From Pempheris klunzingeri (lineage: Eukaryota > Chordata > Actinopteri > Acropomatiformes > Pempheridae), in the NCBI RefSeq assembly GCF_042242105.1, contig NC_092016.1, forward strand, positions 15,528,501 through 15,592,500: DNA of 64,000 bases. Direction: 5' to 3'. The notes under the pieces were generated by a model, which worked only from the letters and a program-made list of their open reading frames with translations, was not told the DNA's origin and searched no databases. A program made the translations under genes and the position numbers. Positions 26,155-42,285 of this stretch are shown here, one piece after another. How positions within the stretch are numbered: position 1 is the stretch's first letter; the number at the start of each line of letters is the position of its first letter.

Positions 26155-26189
26155 TGACGTCATGTATTCCACGTTGGCCCGGACGTGGC
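26155..26189 (+). promoter_or_regulatory. CRE (TGACGTCA) and Golgi-stress-type ACGTGGC element of the ARF promoter
   Basis: A perfect CRE palindrome lies at 26155-26162 and ACGTGGC at 26183-26189, about 130 and 100 bases upstream of the ARF start codon. ACGTGGC is the Golgi-stress response element core and also resembles ATF6/CREB3 sites. ARF4 is an established target of CREB3 during Golgi stress in mammals, which makes these sites plausible controls. Confidence 0.5.
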
Positions 26190-26287
26190 AGTCAGCAGTG
26201 GATCAGTGTTAAATTATCACACGTTGCTTCTGCTGCTGGGGCTAATATCCCTGCTTCTTCCACTGATTCTGACATCCTCGGCCGGCC

Positions 26288-29702
<3,415 letters not shown>

Positions 29703-32700
29703 GGGAGGGATCGGCTAGACAGATGAGAGCTGAACTCAACACCACAGGACAGGAGAGAAGGCACAGACATTCGATCCAAAAACATTTGGTCTTCCAGCAC
29801 CAATGTTCACAAAAAGGACAAGGCTGGTGGACAATATAATCACCTTTTGGAAAATTTTAATGTCTCCTATGTTTTCTTTTATTATCAATGCTACTACCGT
29901 ATTATCTCTTGACATAGTCTGTATTTTTCTCTTTTCGTTCTCAAACTCTTGTATGGCAACAGGTTGTAATTACACTTTCAGTTGCATTGTGAGCGAATGG
30001 CCCGTCAGGGACATTTTGTGGAAACAAAGAGTAGAGTAATCTCAATTGTTTTTCCACTTGACACCTTGGCTCACGTCTAGGCACCACTTGCAGCAATCAA
30101 CCCCTTGTAATGTTGGATTTATTTACAGCCATTGTCGAGCCTAGATCGTGGGATATGACAATATAACCTGAGCTTTGGTGAAGGGCATCTTGTAGGCTAC
30201 CACGAGCTGTTCATCTCCGCAGCCCCTCCTGGATTTTTGACTCCCTATCAGACCTTAAACTTTGCTCTTCACTGCTACGTCCTCAGTCTCACGCCAACTC
30301 ATTTCTGTAAAGGCCTGTAGCCTGTTGATTGAGATGGATGAGGAGAGCAGTGATTTCACAGGTAGATTTTGTTGGTAGTGTGGAGCCACGTGGCCTCCCA
30401 GTGAATGGATCCATAAGTGATCATTGTGCCTTCTGGTCCCTCGTTACACAAATCTGACAAATCCTTTTCTATAGCTCATTCATGTATCTCGGTCATGCCC
30501 CCTCTTAAGATGCTTTCATTTTTTGCTTTTGAAAGACAATGCAATAAGACATCATCTTTGTGCTGCAATGTTTGCTTCGGTGTAGCAGAACCACACAAGT
30601 GTGAGTGTTGATTGCTTCTTTTCATTATCAACCAGGATTTTATCCTGTTTGAACATTTGTAAATTTGTCCTCACTCCTCTTCCTTCCTTTTTAATAGCCC
30701 CCATAAAAAAATGTAATTTCAATTTCAATTCTTCTGTCCGCTCAAAAACAGTGGAAAACAGAAAATCTTTTTTTGTTTTTCACCATAAAACAAGGAAGGA
30801 CACATTTTTTCAGTGTCTGTACATGGCCAGTGTCAGTGTAACAGAAAAAGTAGCATGTTTTTGTTGTGTTTCTTTTTGTCCTTTTTTGGCAGTGTTTGGT
30901 GCTGAGTGTTGTACTGGCTGAAGACAAATGCCGTATTATGTTATTAATTATTCTACCCCTTTTTGAAACACCAAAACGTACCTGCTCATCAATTTATTTG
31001 TGTATACATTCCAAGTTATGTTTGCAGATTCTGGAGCTGCCACTCATAAAATTATTCACTAAAAATATTTTACAAAAAAAGCTCTGAATAAAGCCAATGT
31101 TAAAAAAGGAATATGCATTTTGGACTTCACTCATTGTTGAGGACAGGCAGTTGTCATCTTAACTGGTTTTTAGCTTTTATCCAAACGTGTTATTACTACA
31201 TTATCTGACTACTGTATCCACAGAAAGACAAATCGGCTCATGCTTTCTTAATTCTGAAATTTAGTTTCATAAATACTCACTAAAAACTCAACTGGCATCT
31301 TATATCAGGAGCTGTGTCTAAGAGGATTAGAGGAAGTGTTAGAGGTGTTTTGCTACAAACTGTTTAGCCCTGTGACTAAACACACAGATCTTATTCCCGG
31401 CCCTTCTTTGGTGTAGTGCTCGCTTTCAAACCACTACACTTGTGCCACAAAATATGCTGCTTCTGCATGTTAAATAGCCCCGAGACCAAGGTTATGAGTG
31501 TAAATAACGTGCCACACAGCTCTCTTAAAGCTGTAAGCTATTGCAGTTGATCATTTTTTTTCTAACCTAGTTATTGGATGATACCATGGAGATAAATGCA
31601 GAGAGAATCTGTACGGTTCAGTGTACAGTGACTAGATTATTGTGTAAAAGATGCATTTTGTTAATTTTTTTTGTCATGTAAGCATCTGCGGAAACACTTT
31701 TGAAAGAAAGACGAGCGTCAGTGTGACAGTTAAAAACCAGGCTGACGCATGCATGCAGACAGTCAGACTAACATTTACACAGAGGAGAGCTTTTCCACAA
31801 GTCAAAGTAATGCAAAAGTATATTACTAGAACAAACAATTGGGTGTCCATGGGAGAGGCAGTGGATTGCTGGATTTCTGTATTATGTATTAATTGCACTA
31901 ATAGAGCCCTGATGTCTGCCCTCAAAGCAAATATGAGTATGAAATATGTATTATAAAATAAGTGCCTTTATATGCCACATGCAATGTCAATGCAAATTTC
32001 CCACCAACACCGTTTTAAAATAAAATTACATTTACTTTAACGTAGTATATCATGGTATGTTGGCACAGTCCAGACCAACACACTGATTAACTAACTTTGC
32101 CCTAAAACAACAAAGTTGGTGCAATAAAGCAAAATGTGTAACATGAGGAGTAAAATGCACTTTTTTTCTCATGTTGATATGTTACAAAGCATGCAAAAAT
32201 GAACTTTCTATGAAGTCTCAGAAAAAAATGTATCTCCTTGCCATATTTAAACTGGACACTCAAAGCTCCACTATAACATGTAGAACTAACGCAGCAATCC
32301 AGTGCCATTTTCTATGGCTAGCTGACTTTTACAAATTGTATCAATATTCCAACATGATCTCACCATGAATATTTGATATGTTAGCTAACTTAATAGATTG
32401 TATCTGAAGACATAACTTTTTTTTTTTTTTTTGAAGAAAAAAAAAACCTGTGCGAATACTGTCTTTCTTTTTGAAGAAATATTCTCATGTCCTCTGTCCT
32501 CTGTGATTTGGGGGCTTTGAACATTGCTAATGTTTCTGCTGGACTTTTTTTTTTTTTTAATATTAGTTTTTGGTCAGTACAAACTTCATTCATCCCCGTC
32601 ACTATCAGCTGTTCTCACTGCTGCACTATGACATGTCCAGAGCCACTCCCCGTAGACATGGGGTGATGTGCAGCGACACAAAACTATAATCCTATGATGT

Positions 32701-33057
32701 GTCAGTTTTCTGTCAAGCTTGGTCCTTGTGAGGATGAAGACAATCAAATTAAATTTCCTAGATTTTATGAAGTCAAGTTCATGTATGACGTTCAGCAGGT
32801 GCCATGTAATTAGGACATTTATAGATACAAGTGAAGGTATAAGCATTATATAATTGGCTTGCTATGTTGTGTGAATGTCTGTTCGAAAGTATTTATGACA
32901 GCTAATCAGGCTTAGTGGAGCTGGGTCAGCGCTCAGTTTTGTGTATGTGTATCTGTAAGCAGCAGGGTGGGTCAGCATAGAGGAGCACATGTATTCTGCC
33001 GCTTTTAGCACCCTTTTCTTCACTTTCCTATACCCTTACACTCTGGAAACACATTAG
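29703..33057. other. ARF 3' UTR and spacer to ptpdc1
   Basis: A likely ARF polyadenylation signal AATAAA is at 31087-31092, giving a 3' UTR of about 1.4 kb. The remaining 1.9 kb up to the ptpdc1 start shows no exon chain. It holds poly-A/T tracts near 32420 and 32548. No repeat family was recognised. Confidence 0.5.
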
Positions 33058-36000
33058 ATGGGATTTGCAGCTGCACTATCCAAGATAATCGACAAGGTGA
33101 GTTTTTAAATTTGACTGATTCCATGATATTATATAGGAGTATTGTGTGGAACATCACATATTCATTGTATGCTGGAGATGTTGCTGTTTTTGATATCCTT
33201 TCCAGCCCTGTGGGTTATATTGTACATTTTGCACAGCGCATTTAGAATAAATACACCTCAAACAGAGGCTAACTCGATAGCATTGAGACTAATGCACAAT
33301 ATACAATAGTACAGTGAAGAGTAATGCCGCACAACTATGACTATTGTCAGTTTAAGCTGTACCTTTTGTTAAAAACTCACATACACTGACAAAGTGCCAT
33401 GAGTTTGCCCGTTGACCCAAAAGCTACGGCCTAGTCCTTCACACCTACAGTGTAGTAACTCAGGGTTTCACTTGGAGCAGGATGATGCCGACGATGACCA
33501 TGCATTTAGAAGTACCACGGCCTTCCTACACCCAGGCCAGAGAGAATCTGGTGAAGGCCATCCCACCCAAGCTCCTCTGCCTGCTGGCCTGTGGAGGAAT
33601 AGACTGTCGCTATGAAGGACCAGAGTGCTGGAGATTAAATCAGCAGGTCATCCGAGGCCTTTTCTCCTCCTGGTGAGAATATGTGACTGCAGTCCCAGAG
33701 ATGTTGCTGTGTTATGTGCTATTTCTAAAATGGGAGATGGTAGTTTACTGATTATGAACTTCTTCCTATTGCAGGGTGACAGATAGCATTATTGCCATGG
33801 CACGGCCGTCCAATCATCTAATTGAGAAGTACAACGTCATAGAGCAATTTCGAAAGTAATAACTGCTCATTATTACCCCTGTAATGTTTGTGTTGTTCTC
33901 CTGTGTGTCTGTGCAGTATGTAGATATGCATGATGCATGAGTAGCTGTAGGAATTATGTGTGACAACATGACGGCCCCTTATTGTTAAACCTCCTGTGCA
34001 CATACAAATTGTTAGTTGAAAACAAAGTGCAGAAACAAATCTACCTTGTGTTGCTTTTATTGGGTACAGTGAGGGTAAGACATCTGACTTTACTGCTTTT
34101 TCATTAGACAAATCAATTTTATATGAGGACTTATTTCTTTTTAATCACTGAGAAGCGGCAAACAGCACCTCAACTTGTGTCTTCTAATGACTTTTTCCCA
34201 GGTTGAACATCAGGTCGATCATCAACATGCAGGTTCCGGGAGAGCATGCTCACTGTGGGCAGCCCCTAGACCCTGAAAGTGGTTTCACATACTCCCCACA
34301 GATCTTCATGGACAATGACAGTGAGATTTGTATTATCTACTGTGTTTACTGTATGGTAGTTACAGTTCGCTATTTTTGGACATTTCTCTCATGAGACAGT
34401 TTCAGATTAAACTCACAAAATGGGGGATGTAAATAGCCTGAAATCTTTACGGTTTGATTAAAGTACTGAGAGACAGTTGTGTCAATTGGGCAGCAAATAA
34501 TTATGAGTTGCATTATACACTGTGTACTGTGTTTCTACAAAATGGACAGCCTACAAACTCAGTTAATCTCCAGAAGCATTCACTTGTGCACATATTTGTA
34601 TTTGCAGTTTACTTTTACAACTTTGGGATGCCAGATTTCGGAGTGTCCTCCCTCGTTGGTATAATTGATGGGGTGAAGGTTTTGGCCTTTGCGGTAAGGG
34701 AAGGAAGAGTGGCTGTGCACTGCCACGCAGGCCTGGGCAGGACAGGTAGGAATAAACATACATACTGTATCTACTGTGTGTGTCAGTTTGTGCATATGTA
34801 ACGCTCTCATGTATATTCAGTGTGTTTGCCTGTGTGTCTCTGCTGCTTTCTTGCTGCCCAACAGGCGTCCTGATAGCCTGTTACTTGATCTACACCCTGC
34901 GTATCAGCCCAAGTGAGGCTATCCACTACGTACGGATTAAACGGCCTCGCTCCATCCAGACCCGGGCACAGATCAACCAGGTGTTTGACTTTGGTCGCCT
35001 GCTTGGCACACAGCTGACCCAATACCCAGACCTCAGCCTGCGGCATGGAGCCCCTTTCACCCTGCAGCACTACATAAACCGCCAGGCACTACTGCTGCAT
35101 GGCCAGGAGGCACGCACCCTCAGACACACACCCAAGGTGAGGGTGTCGGTATACTACATTAATCCTGTCTCATAAACATACCTGACTGTACTGTGGAGCA
35201 GTTGGCTTTCTCCTCCCCTTTGACTTCCTCTTGATCTCCTCATTAGGTGGTGTACCTCCTGTCTGTGCATCTCTCCTGCTTAGCCCTGGGTCTCCCTGCT
35301 CCTCCGGAGGTCTGTGCTGAGCTGGAGAAGAGGTCAGCGTTGAAGATCCTGAGCAGGACTGTGAGGGAGACCCTGGTGGCCAAACAGTACTTGCCCTTAC
35401 TGAGGGAGGATAATGAGGGCTCATGGGTGGGCTCAGGGTCGATATCCTCCTGGGACGAGCCACTGGGATTCTTGGAGAGGAAGAGAGACGTGCTGCTGGA
35501 CAAACGCAGCTACAGTGACTCTGATCTCAGCAAAATCGCAGTAAAAGAGGTCCAGCTTTACATTGTTTGTTCAGAATTACATTAAGTGTCTGAATGTCTT
35601 CTGTAACATCAAACTGGTCATAGAGGCTTTTCTCACTTTGTTGCGTTCTGTCTTGAAGGATCTGGAGTTTTATCCATACTGCACCCCAGCACTTGGAAAT
35701 GAGAGAAACTGGTCTGTACAGGATCTGATACGACCTGATCTGAGAACAGTTAATCCGATCGTTGCCACACTTTTACCAGACCATCATACCACCAAAAAGG
35801 AATCTCATCCAATCAACATCCCAATTTGTAGCATGGGAACAAGCAACAACTGTGCTAAGAGATCTAAGTGCACGGCTAAAAAGGAGCTTCCCAAATACAG
35901 CTCTAACGCTGAGGTAACTGTGAGTCTCACTGTGAACAAAGCTGATTGATAAAGAAACTTTTGATGTGAATTCTGTAAAACATTCTGATCTCTGTCATAT

Positions 36001-37007
36001 AAAGTTGTGCAGAAATCCACATAATTCAGGCCCAACCTCAGTCGCCCGTGTTATTGCTAAGGCAATGGCAGATCAAACTCCGCCAGGAGAAGCCATTCTG
36101 CAAAGATCGGCTCTGCTGCAGGTGAAAATTACTGCTGCAAACCTGGTTTTACACCAGAGCATTTCACTTTGATTATGAGTTCTAATACTGTCACCTTTTC
36201 CTTCAACAGGAGGAACTGAACAGTAGCGAATGCGGCTGGGCTCTGCTGGTCACTGAGTTAGATCCTCAAGTTCTCACTTGTCTGTTGTGGACCTGGCTGG
36301 AGAAGTTAAGGGTCAGTGGCATAAAACAAGAGGACATAATTCCAGTATTCACAATTTGTCCTTGGGCTGTGAAGTAAAAATGATACCATGATGTTTTGAA
36401 TTGTAGTTTACTCTTCCAGTACTGTGGTAAACAGCTTTGTATCAGTCCCATCTCTGTTTCCTCCACCCTCATCCAGGAGCCTGTTCTGAGTGCTGAGGAT
36501 GTAGACAAGCTGACTTATGGAGCAAACAACAGGAAGCCTCTCAATGTGCTAAAAAAGGTAAGGAAACAGGTGTATGATAAGTCGTCTTTGACAAAAATGC
36601 ACTCTAAACATCTTGACAAATATTTAAAAAGTTAATTCCAATATTACATGATTACAGCCACAGAGACACACCATCTACTGTCTGCTGAGCTGTGTGAGCA
36701 CGGTGACCAGCCTGTGTCCACACAGAGAGGATGCAGTGCTGCAGCGAATGGTTCGAGCACTTACAAGGGTAAGACAGATGTGGAATTACTGTATGTTCAA
36801 GTATGTGTGTGTGTGCTGTTGCTCCACGAGAAGCCCTTAGATGTGAAGGTGTAAAAGTTCCATACTTTCTTTTTTAAACAACAGCGCCCCCAAGAGGAAA
36901 TAGGAAGCCTCGCAACTTTGATGAAAATCCTGAAGGGGAGTTCAAGAGAAACCTTCCACAACTACAGATACCTCACAAGGGCCTGCAGCACCAATGCTAC
37001 ACTTTGA
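33058..37007 (+). CDS. ptpdc1: PTPDC1, protein tyrosine phosphatase domain-containing protein 1
   Basis: Thirteen coding exons: 33058-33096, 33464-33672, 33775-33855, 34202-34320, 34608-34745, 34865-35136, 35247-35540, 35659 to about 35923, 36030-36121, 36210-36311, 36477-36557, 36658-36768, 36885-37007. After a short N-terminus (MGFAAALSKIIDK) come CLLACGGIDCRYEG, GLFSSWVTDSIIAMARPS, RSIINMQVPGEHAHCG and FTYSPQIFM, which align with human PTPDC1. The phosphatase signature HCHAGLGRTG has its catalytic Cys at 34721-34723, followed by VLIACYLIY and SIQTRAQ. A less conserved middle keeps SYSDSDL. The C-terminal part (ELNSSECGW, LTCLLWTWLEKLREPVLS, IYCLLSCVSTVTSL) also matches. The total is about 640 aa against about 750 in human, because the middle is short. 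The family is linked to centrosome position and cilium length. Phase between exons 8 and 9 fails with the strong donor at 35914 and works only with a weak one at 35924. The divergence suggests the second teleost copy (ptpdc1b). Confidence 0.9.
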
Positions 37008-38078
37008 AGAGCAGAGTCCACGTTGAAACAAAAATCAACAGAACAGTTTTTATTGTAAAAGTTGGTGATATTTCACCTGGGACACTTGACTGTGGGCAAA
37101 ATAAAGAGGTGAAATAGGCCATTTTTCGTGGAAGACATTTTGAAAATGTGTGCTGTGAAAAAGGCTGATTAGGACAGATTTTAGTCTTTTTGGAGCCCCA
37201 GGTGAGAGAGAGTCCCCTGCCGTAAATGACTGTTACCATCCGATTATTCCTTCCCTTAACTAAATATCTCAAGCACATATGGATACGGATTTGAAACCGT
37301 CTGTCTTTTCTTTTTCCATATATTGAATGAATTGCCAACCATGTAAAAACTTCTATGCTATTCCCACTTCTGTCTGTAATTCAATTTTAACTGCTCTTTC
37401 TGATGCTAAACTGATGGTTTTTTTTGCTCGTACTTTCACACTACCACTATTCACGGAGGGCAATAAGTGTGCGAAAATGTGCCAGTTACCAAAAAAGGAA
37501 CATAAAATTATTTATAGATGCAAAGTTTTGAGTGAAATGTAAGGTTGTGTAGATTTGCACATTTACATCCTCATCATTTTTAATCATTTATTGCTCTTTA
37601 TGAACAGTTGGTACAAAGTCAGTCCTGTGCAATTAAAATAGATCAAGAATATTGATCCCTCAGGCCCTCACCAGTCATATTTGAACATCCATGTATCTTT
37701 GAAACCATTATTAAATATGTTGTAAGGGAAAAAAGTCATTTGGCTGCACCTAGGAAAGTGTGGGATGCTAGACCTAATTCACTCATGCCATGGGCCAGTC
37801 TTGCATTTTGTGCTGAAACAGTGGTTAAAACTTGAAATAAAACCCCTACATTGAAAAAATAGAAATGATACTGGTATAATGTTTGCTATAAGCTAATATG
37901 TTTTTTATCATGTCTATTTTCAATGGTATGTAAGCTAGTGTACCTTAGTATTAGCAGGTTAGATCCAAAGTGTGTCGACAAGGTCACTGTGGCCTGTTTC
38001 AGCCTTTATACCTAATAAATCATTTACACCATCTGCATACTGTGTTTTATATGTATTCACATGTGGGAATTCCTGCAC

Positions 38079-38080
38079 TG

Positions 38081-38121
<41 letters not shown>
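38079..38121. repeat. (CT)n(CA)n compound microsatellite
   Basis: A short CT run passes directly into an uninterrupted CA run of about 15 units. Confidence 0.95.
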
Positions 38122-38123
<2 letters not shown>

Positions 38124-38162
38124 TCAAACACAACACATATTAAGTGTGCCTGTCAAAGAGTG

Positions 38163-38190
38163 GTCTCCATGGCAACGTTGTCATAGCAAA
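38163..38190 (+). promoter_or_regulatory. Two abutting X-box-like RFX sites upstream of the CIMAP1/ODF3 gene
   Basis: GTCTCCATGGCAAC (38163-38176, one mismatch to GTNRCC-N2-RGYAAC) is followed without gap by GTTGTCATAGCAAA (38177-38190, two mismatches). They lie about 100 bases before a possible untranslated first exon. RFX2/3 drive ciliary and sperm-tail genes, which fits the downstream gene. Confidence 0.5.
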
Positions 38191-39256
38191 GTTGACACAA
38201 TCTGTGTTTGGGTTCAGTGCACATGGTGAGTTCTGCAGATAAAATCTGATATACAGGAAAACTCACGGCAGGATCGGAATTTTTACAAGGTAAAATCATT
38301 TATCTGTTTTCTAAGTCAGCAACTGAAGTTACAACTGTACTAAACTGAGAGCAGCTACTAGTGTGAGTGCTCTTGGTAGACATGTTGTGGTTTTGCTACA
38401 GGCCACTCTGGGTGTCTGACACAGTATGTTCACTGTTTTTGGTGTAGCATTGGTGTCACTTTACTCACAAATGACCGATATACAGGAGGCCTCTAATCTA
38501 CTCTATGTAGCTTGTCCAAAATGTGGTCCATTAACTAGATAGGCTAAATAAGTGAAAGCGACTACTGTTGTAATTTGCATTGCGTTAGCCTGCTGCTCTC
38601 TATAACTTATTAACATAGCAAAGTGTTCTCTCTCATAAGTGTGACTAGTGTTGGAAGTAAATCACCCTTAGAAAGCCTTCACTTCAAATGATTTTATGTT
38701 TTGTTGATCTTTGTATCCTGAACATTTCATTCAGCTAACAATATATTGTCATGGCAAAAGTGACAAAATGAACATGAACCAGAACTTAAAAGTCTGTATT
38801 TGCCAAAATTTTAGATCATTATATAATCAGTTTAAAAAACAACTAAAATCTGTTTAATTAGACAAACCAGACTATTTTTAATCTTCCATTTTCTTATATT
38901 TTGACAAATTGGCTGAGTACTGTATAACTGTGAAGCACACTGTTGACATTTCCCAAACTTTGATCAGTTTAACCAAAACTTTCTAAAACTAAACAGTGCT
39001 TCACATCCATCCCAAATGAACACAGGCTGTTGATTATTATTCAAAATCTACAAACATTACTGTGATAATATGGCATTTCCTGGTGACATCACACTGAGTA
39101 ATAGTGCAGAATGTTTGCAATTGTGCAATTTTAAAGATATGAGAAAGCAAGTGTGTTGACATGCATTGGTTCCTGTACATTTCATAATGTATGAGCCAAG
39201 CTTATTGATTTTGAGCGCCTGGGGTTTTTTTTGTGCCACTACCTTCCTACAGATGA

Positions 39257-40739
<1,483 letters not shown>

Positions 40740-41254
40740 TGTCATGTCTGATCTCTTACTTTGAGAGGAAATTCATGCAGCACCATCAAATAAAGCATAA
40801 AAAGCAAACTGATCAGGATTACCGAAATCATATTTTATTGCCACAGTCACAGGCCTTCTTGTATTTGTACTTGTCACTTTGTTAGGGTTATGACCACTAT
40901 CAGTATTTGGAGTTAACTATACTGAAATTAAAAAAAAAAGTTTGACCTTTGTATTAATGTATCATGATTTTTAAGAAAGTATTTAGGGCCAGCTTTATTT
41001 TTCAAGGTAGCTATTTCATGTTGGTGTAGAAAAACTGGTTAGTCAACAATATAAAGTAAATGTAAATAATTACTTTGTCGTTTAATGCAGTATGAATTTT
41101 AATTGGACATGTCAGCAAAAGCATGTGTCACAACTAACATTAAAGACAGAAAGGAGCCAGTATGAATGTTATAAGATTCTCCTTTGATTGTTAAGTGGGT
41201 TCTGCTGATCTGGCAAATAACACATCACTGGAGCAGCCACCATTAAAGTATTGT

Positions 41255-41460
41255 TACACCATGTTTCTCTATATTTGTGGGGACTTCCCATTGACAAAAC
41301 GTGTACTGTAACTAAAAAACACTAACCTATCCCTGACCCTGACCTTCACCATCACAAAACAATTTTGACACCTTTAGTTTTGTCTGTAACAACAACGTGG
41401 TTCAGAAAAACGTTGTTCTCTCAGTGGGGTCCATCCAAACACTGTGTATAGTCCTAATTT
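41255..41460. repeat. Degenerate interspersed repeat (TGTGGGGACTTCCCATTG type)
   Basis: The order of a TGTGGGGAC-TTCCCATTGACA block, a CTAACC/CCTGACC-rich middle and a closing TGGGGTCC block matches a medium-copy sequence I remember from many teleost genomes. Family and copy number were not checked. Confidence 0.4.
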
Positions 41461-41740
41461 GAATTTGAACATTGGCCGATGAAATAGCAAATTTTCGCGG
41501 CGATTTGTAAGAAACAAGAAACAGAGGAAAGAAAATGTATTTACCATAATGACTGGTTATTATTCGGCAAATTTTGGTCAATTTTACTCGTACTGTTGCA
41601 TTCGTAAAAAGACATTAAAGTAATTGCATTTTATTCAATATAAAAAAAAAATTATTTGCCTGTCAGAAAAACCAAACATTTTCTGACAGGCACTTGTAAG
41701 GACAGCAGGAACAGTGACGAAAGGTCCTTCGGGCGTCCCC

Positions 41741-41753
41741 GTTGCATAGAAAC
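41741..41753 (+). promoter_or_regulatory. X-box-like site in the rabl2 promoter
   Basis: GTTGCATAGAAAC resembles the RFX motif with two mismatches. It lies in GC-rich sequence about 530 bases before the rabl2 start codon; rabl2 is a ciliary gene. Confidence 0.35.
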
Positions 41754-42285
41754 GAAAACCGTCGCGGACATCATGCTACATCTACAAACTTTTTAATATC
41801 TGGATACCTGGATGAGTGCAGGAACTCAGTTAAATTTCCCGTGTGTTAGACTAAATAATATAAACGACACCGTCAGCGACATTTAGATAAGTACCGTTAG
41901 CCTGGTTAACAAACCAGCAGTCGTTGATCAGGTCGCACGGTGAGGGTAACGGGACAGTGCTCATGTGAGACTTTAAAAAGACAAATATAACCAATGACAG
42001 TCTCTGCACTACTTTCATTGTCAGCTAGCATCATTTTTGTTGACGGGATGACCGACGAACCGGTGAAATGAGCGATATCGCGCCGAATTACACGATGTTA
42101 TCCTCAGCTAACCTACGGCGAGCTAGCTAACACTGATTCTCATTAACAGCAGCCCCCTGGTGCTATCTTTAGCTCCTATAGGAGCTTAGGTCATTTTTTC
42201 AGGTTTTTATGCACTCAGATTGCCACGCGCTGGATTTTACAATTATCAACTATTCAAGACGATAGAAAGATAAAAGGGGAGTAAA

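Larger units (their letters stand above)
25361..26287. promoter_or_regulatory. Divergent promoter region of tmem116 and the ARF gene
   Basis: The two start codons face away from each other across 927 bases. The tmem116 side carries a retroposon-like tail and a CTAT microsatellite (25440-25539). The ARF side carries a perfect CRE and an ACGTGGC element (26155-26189). A bidirectional promoter is possible, but transcription starts were not mapped. Confidence 0.5.
40740..42285. other. Spacer between the CIMAP1/ODF3 gene and rabl2, with rabl2 promoter
   Basis: The first 60 bases hold the upstream gene's 3' UTR. About 41255-41460 looks like an old interspersed repeat (TTTGTGGGGACTTCCCATTG, CTAACCTATCCCTGACCC, CAGTGGGGTCC). 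From about 41700 the sequence turns GC-richer and promoter-like. Confidence 0.5.

Noticed and set aside
33412-33615. Alternative frame MTQKLRPSPSHLQCSNSG... in ptpdc1 exon 2
   Set aside because: It is out of frame with the conserved ACGGIDCRYEG segment. The acceptor at 33461-33463 (CAG) joins exon 1 to the conserved frame in phase.
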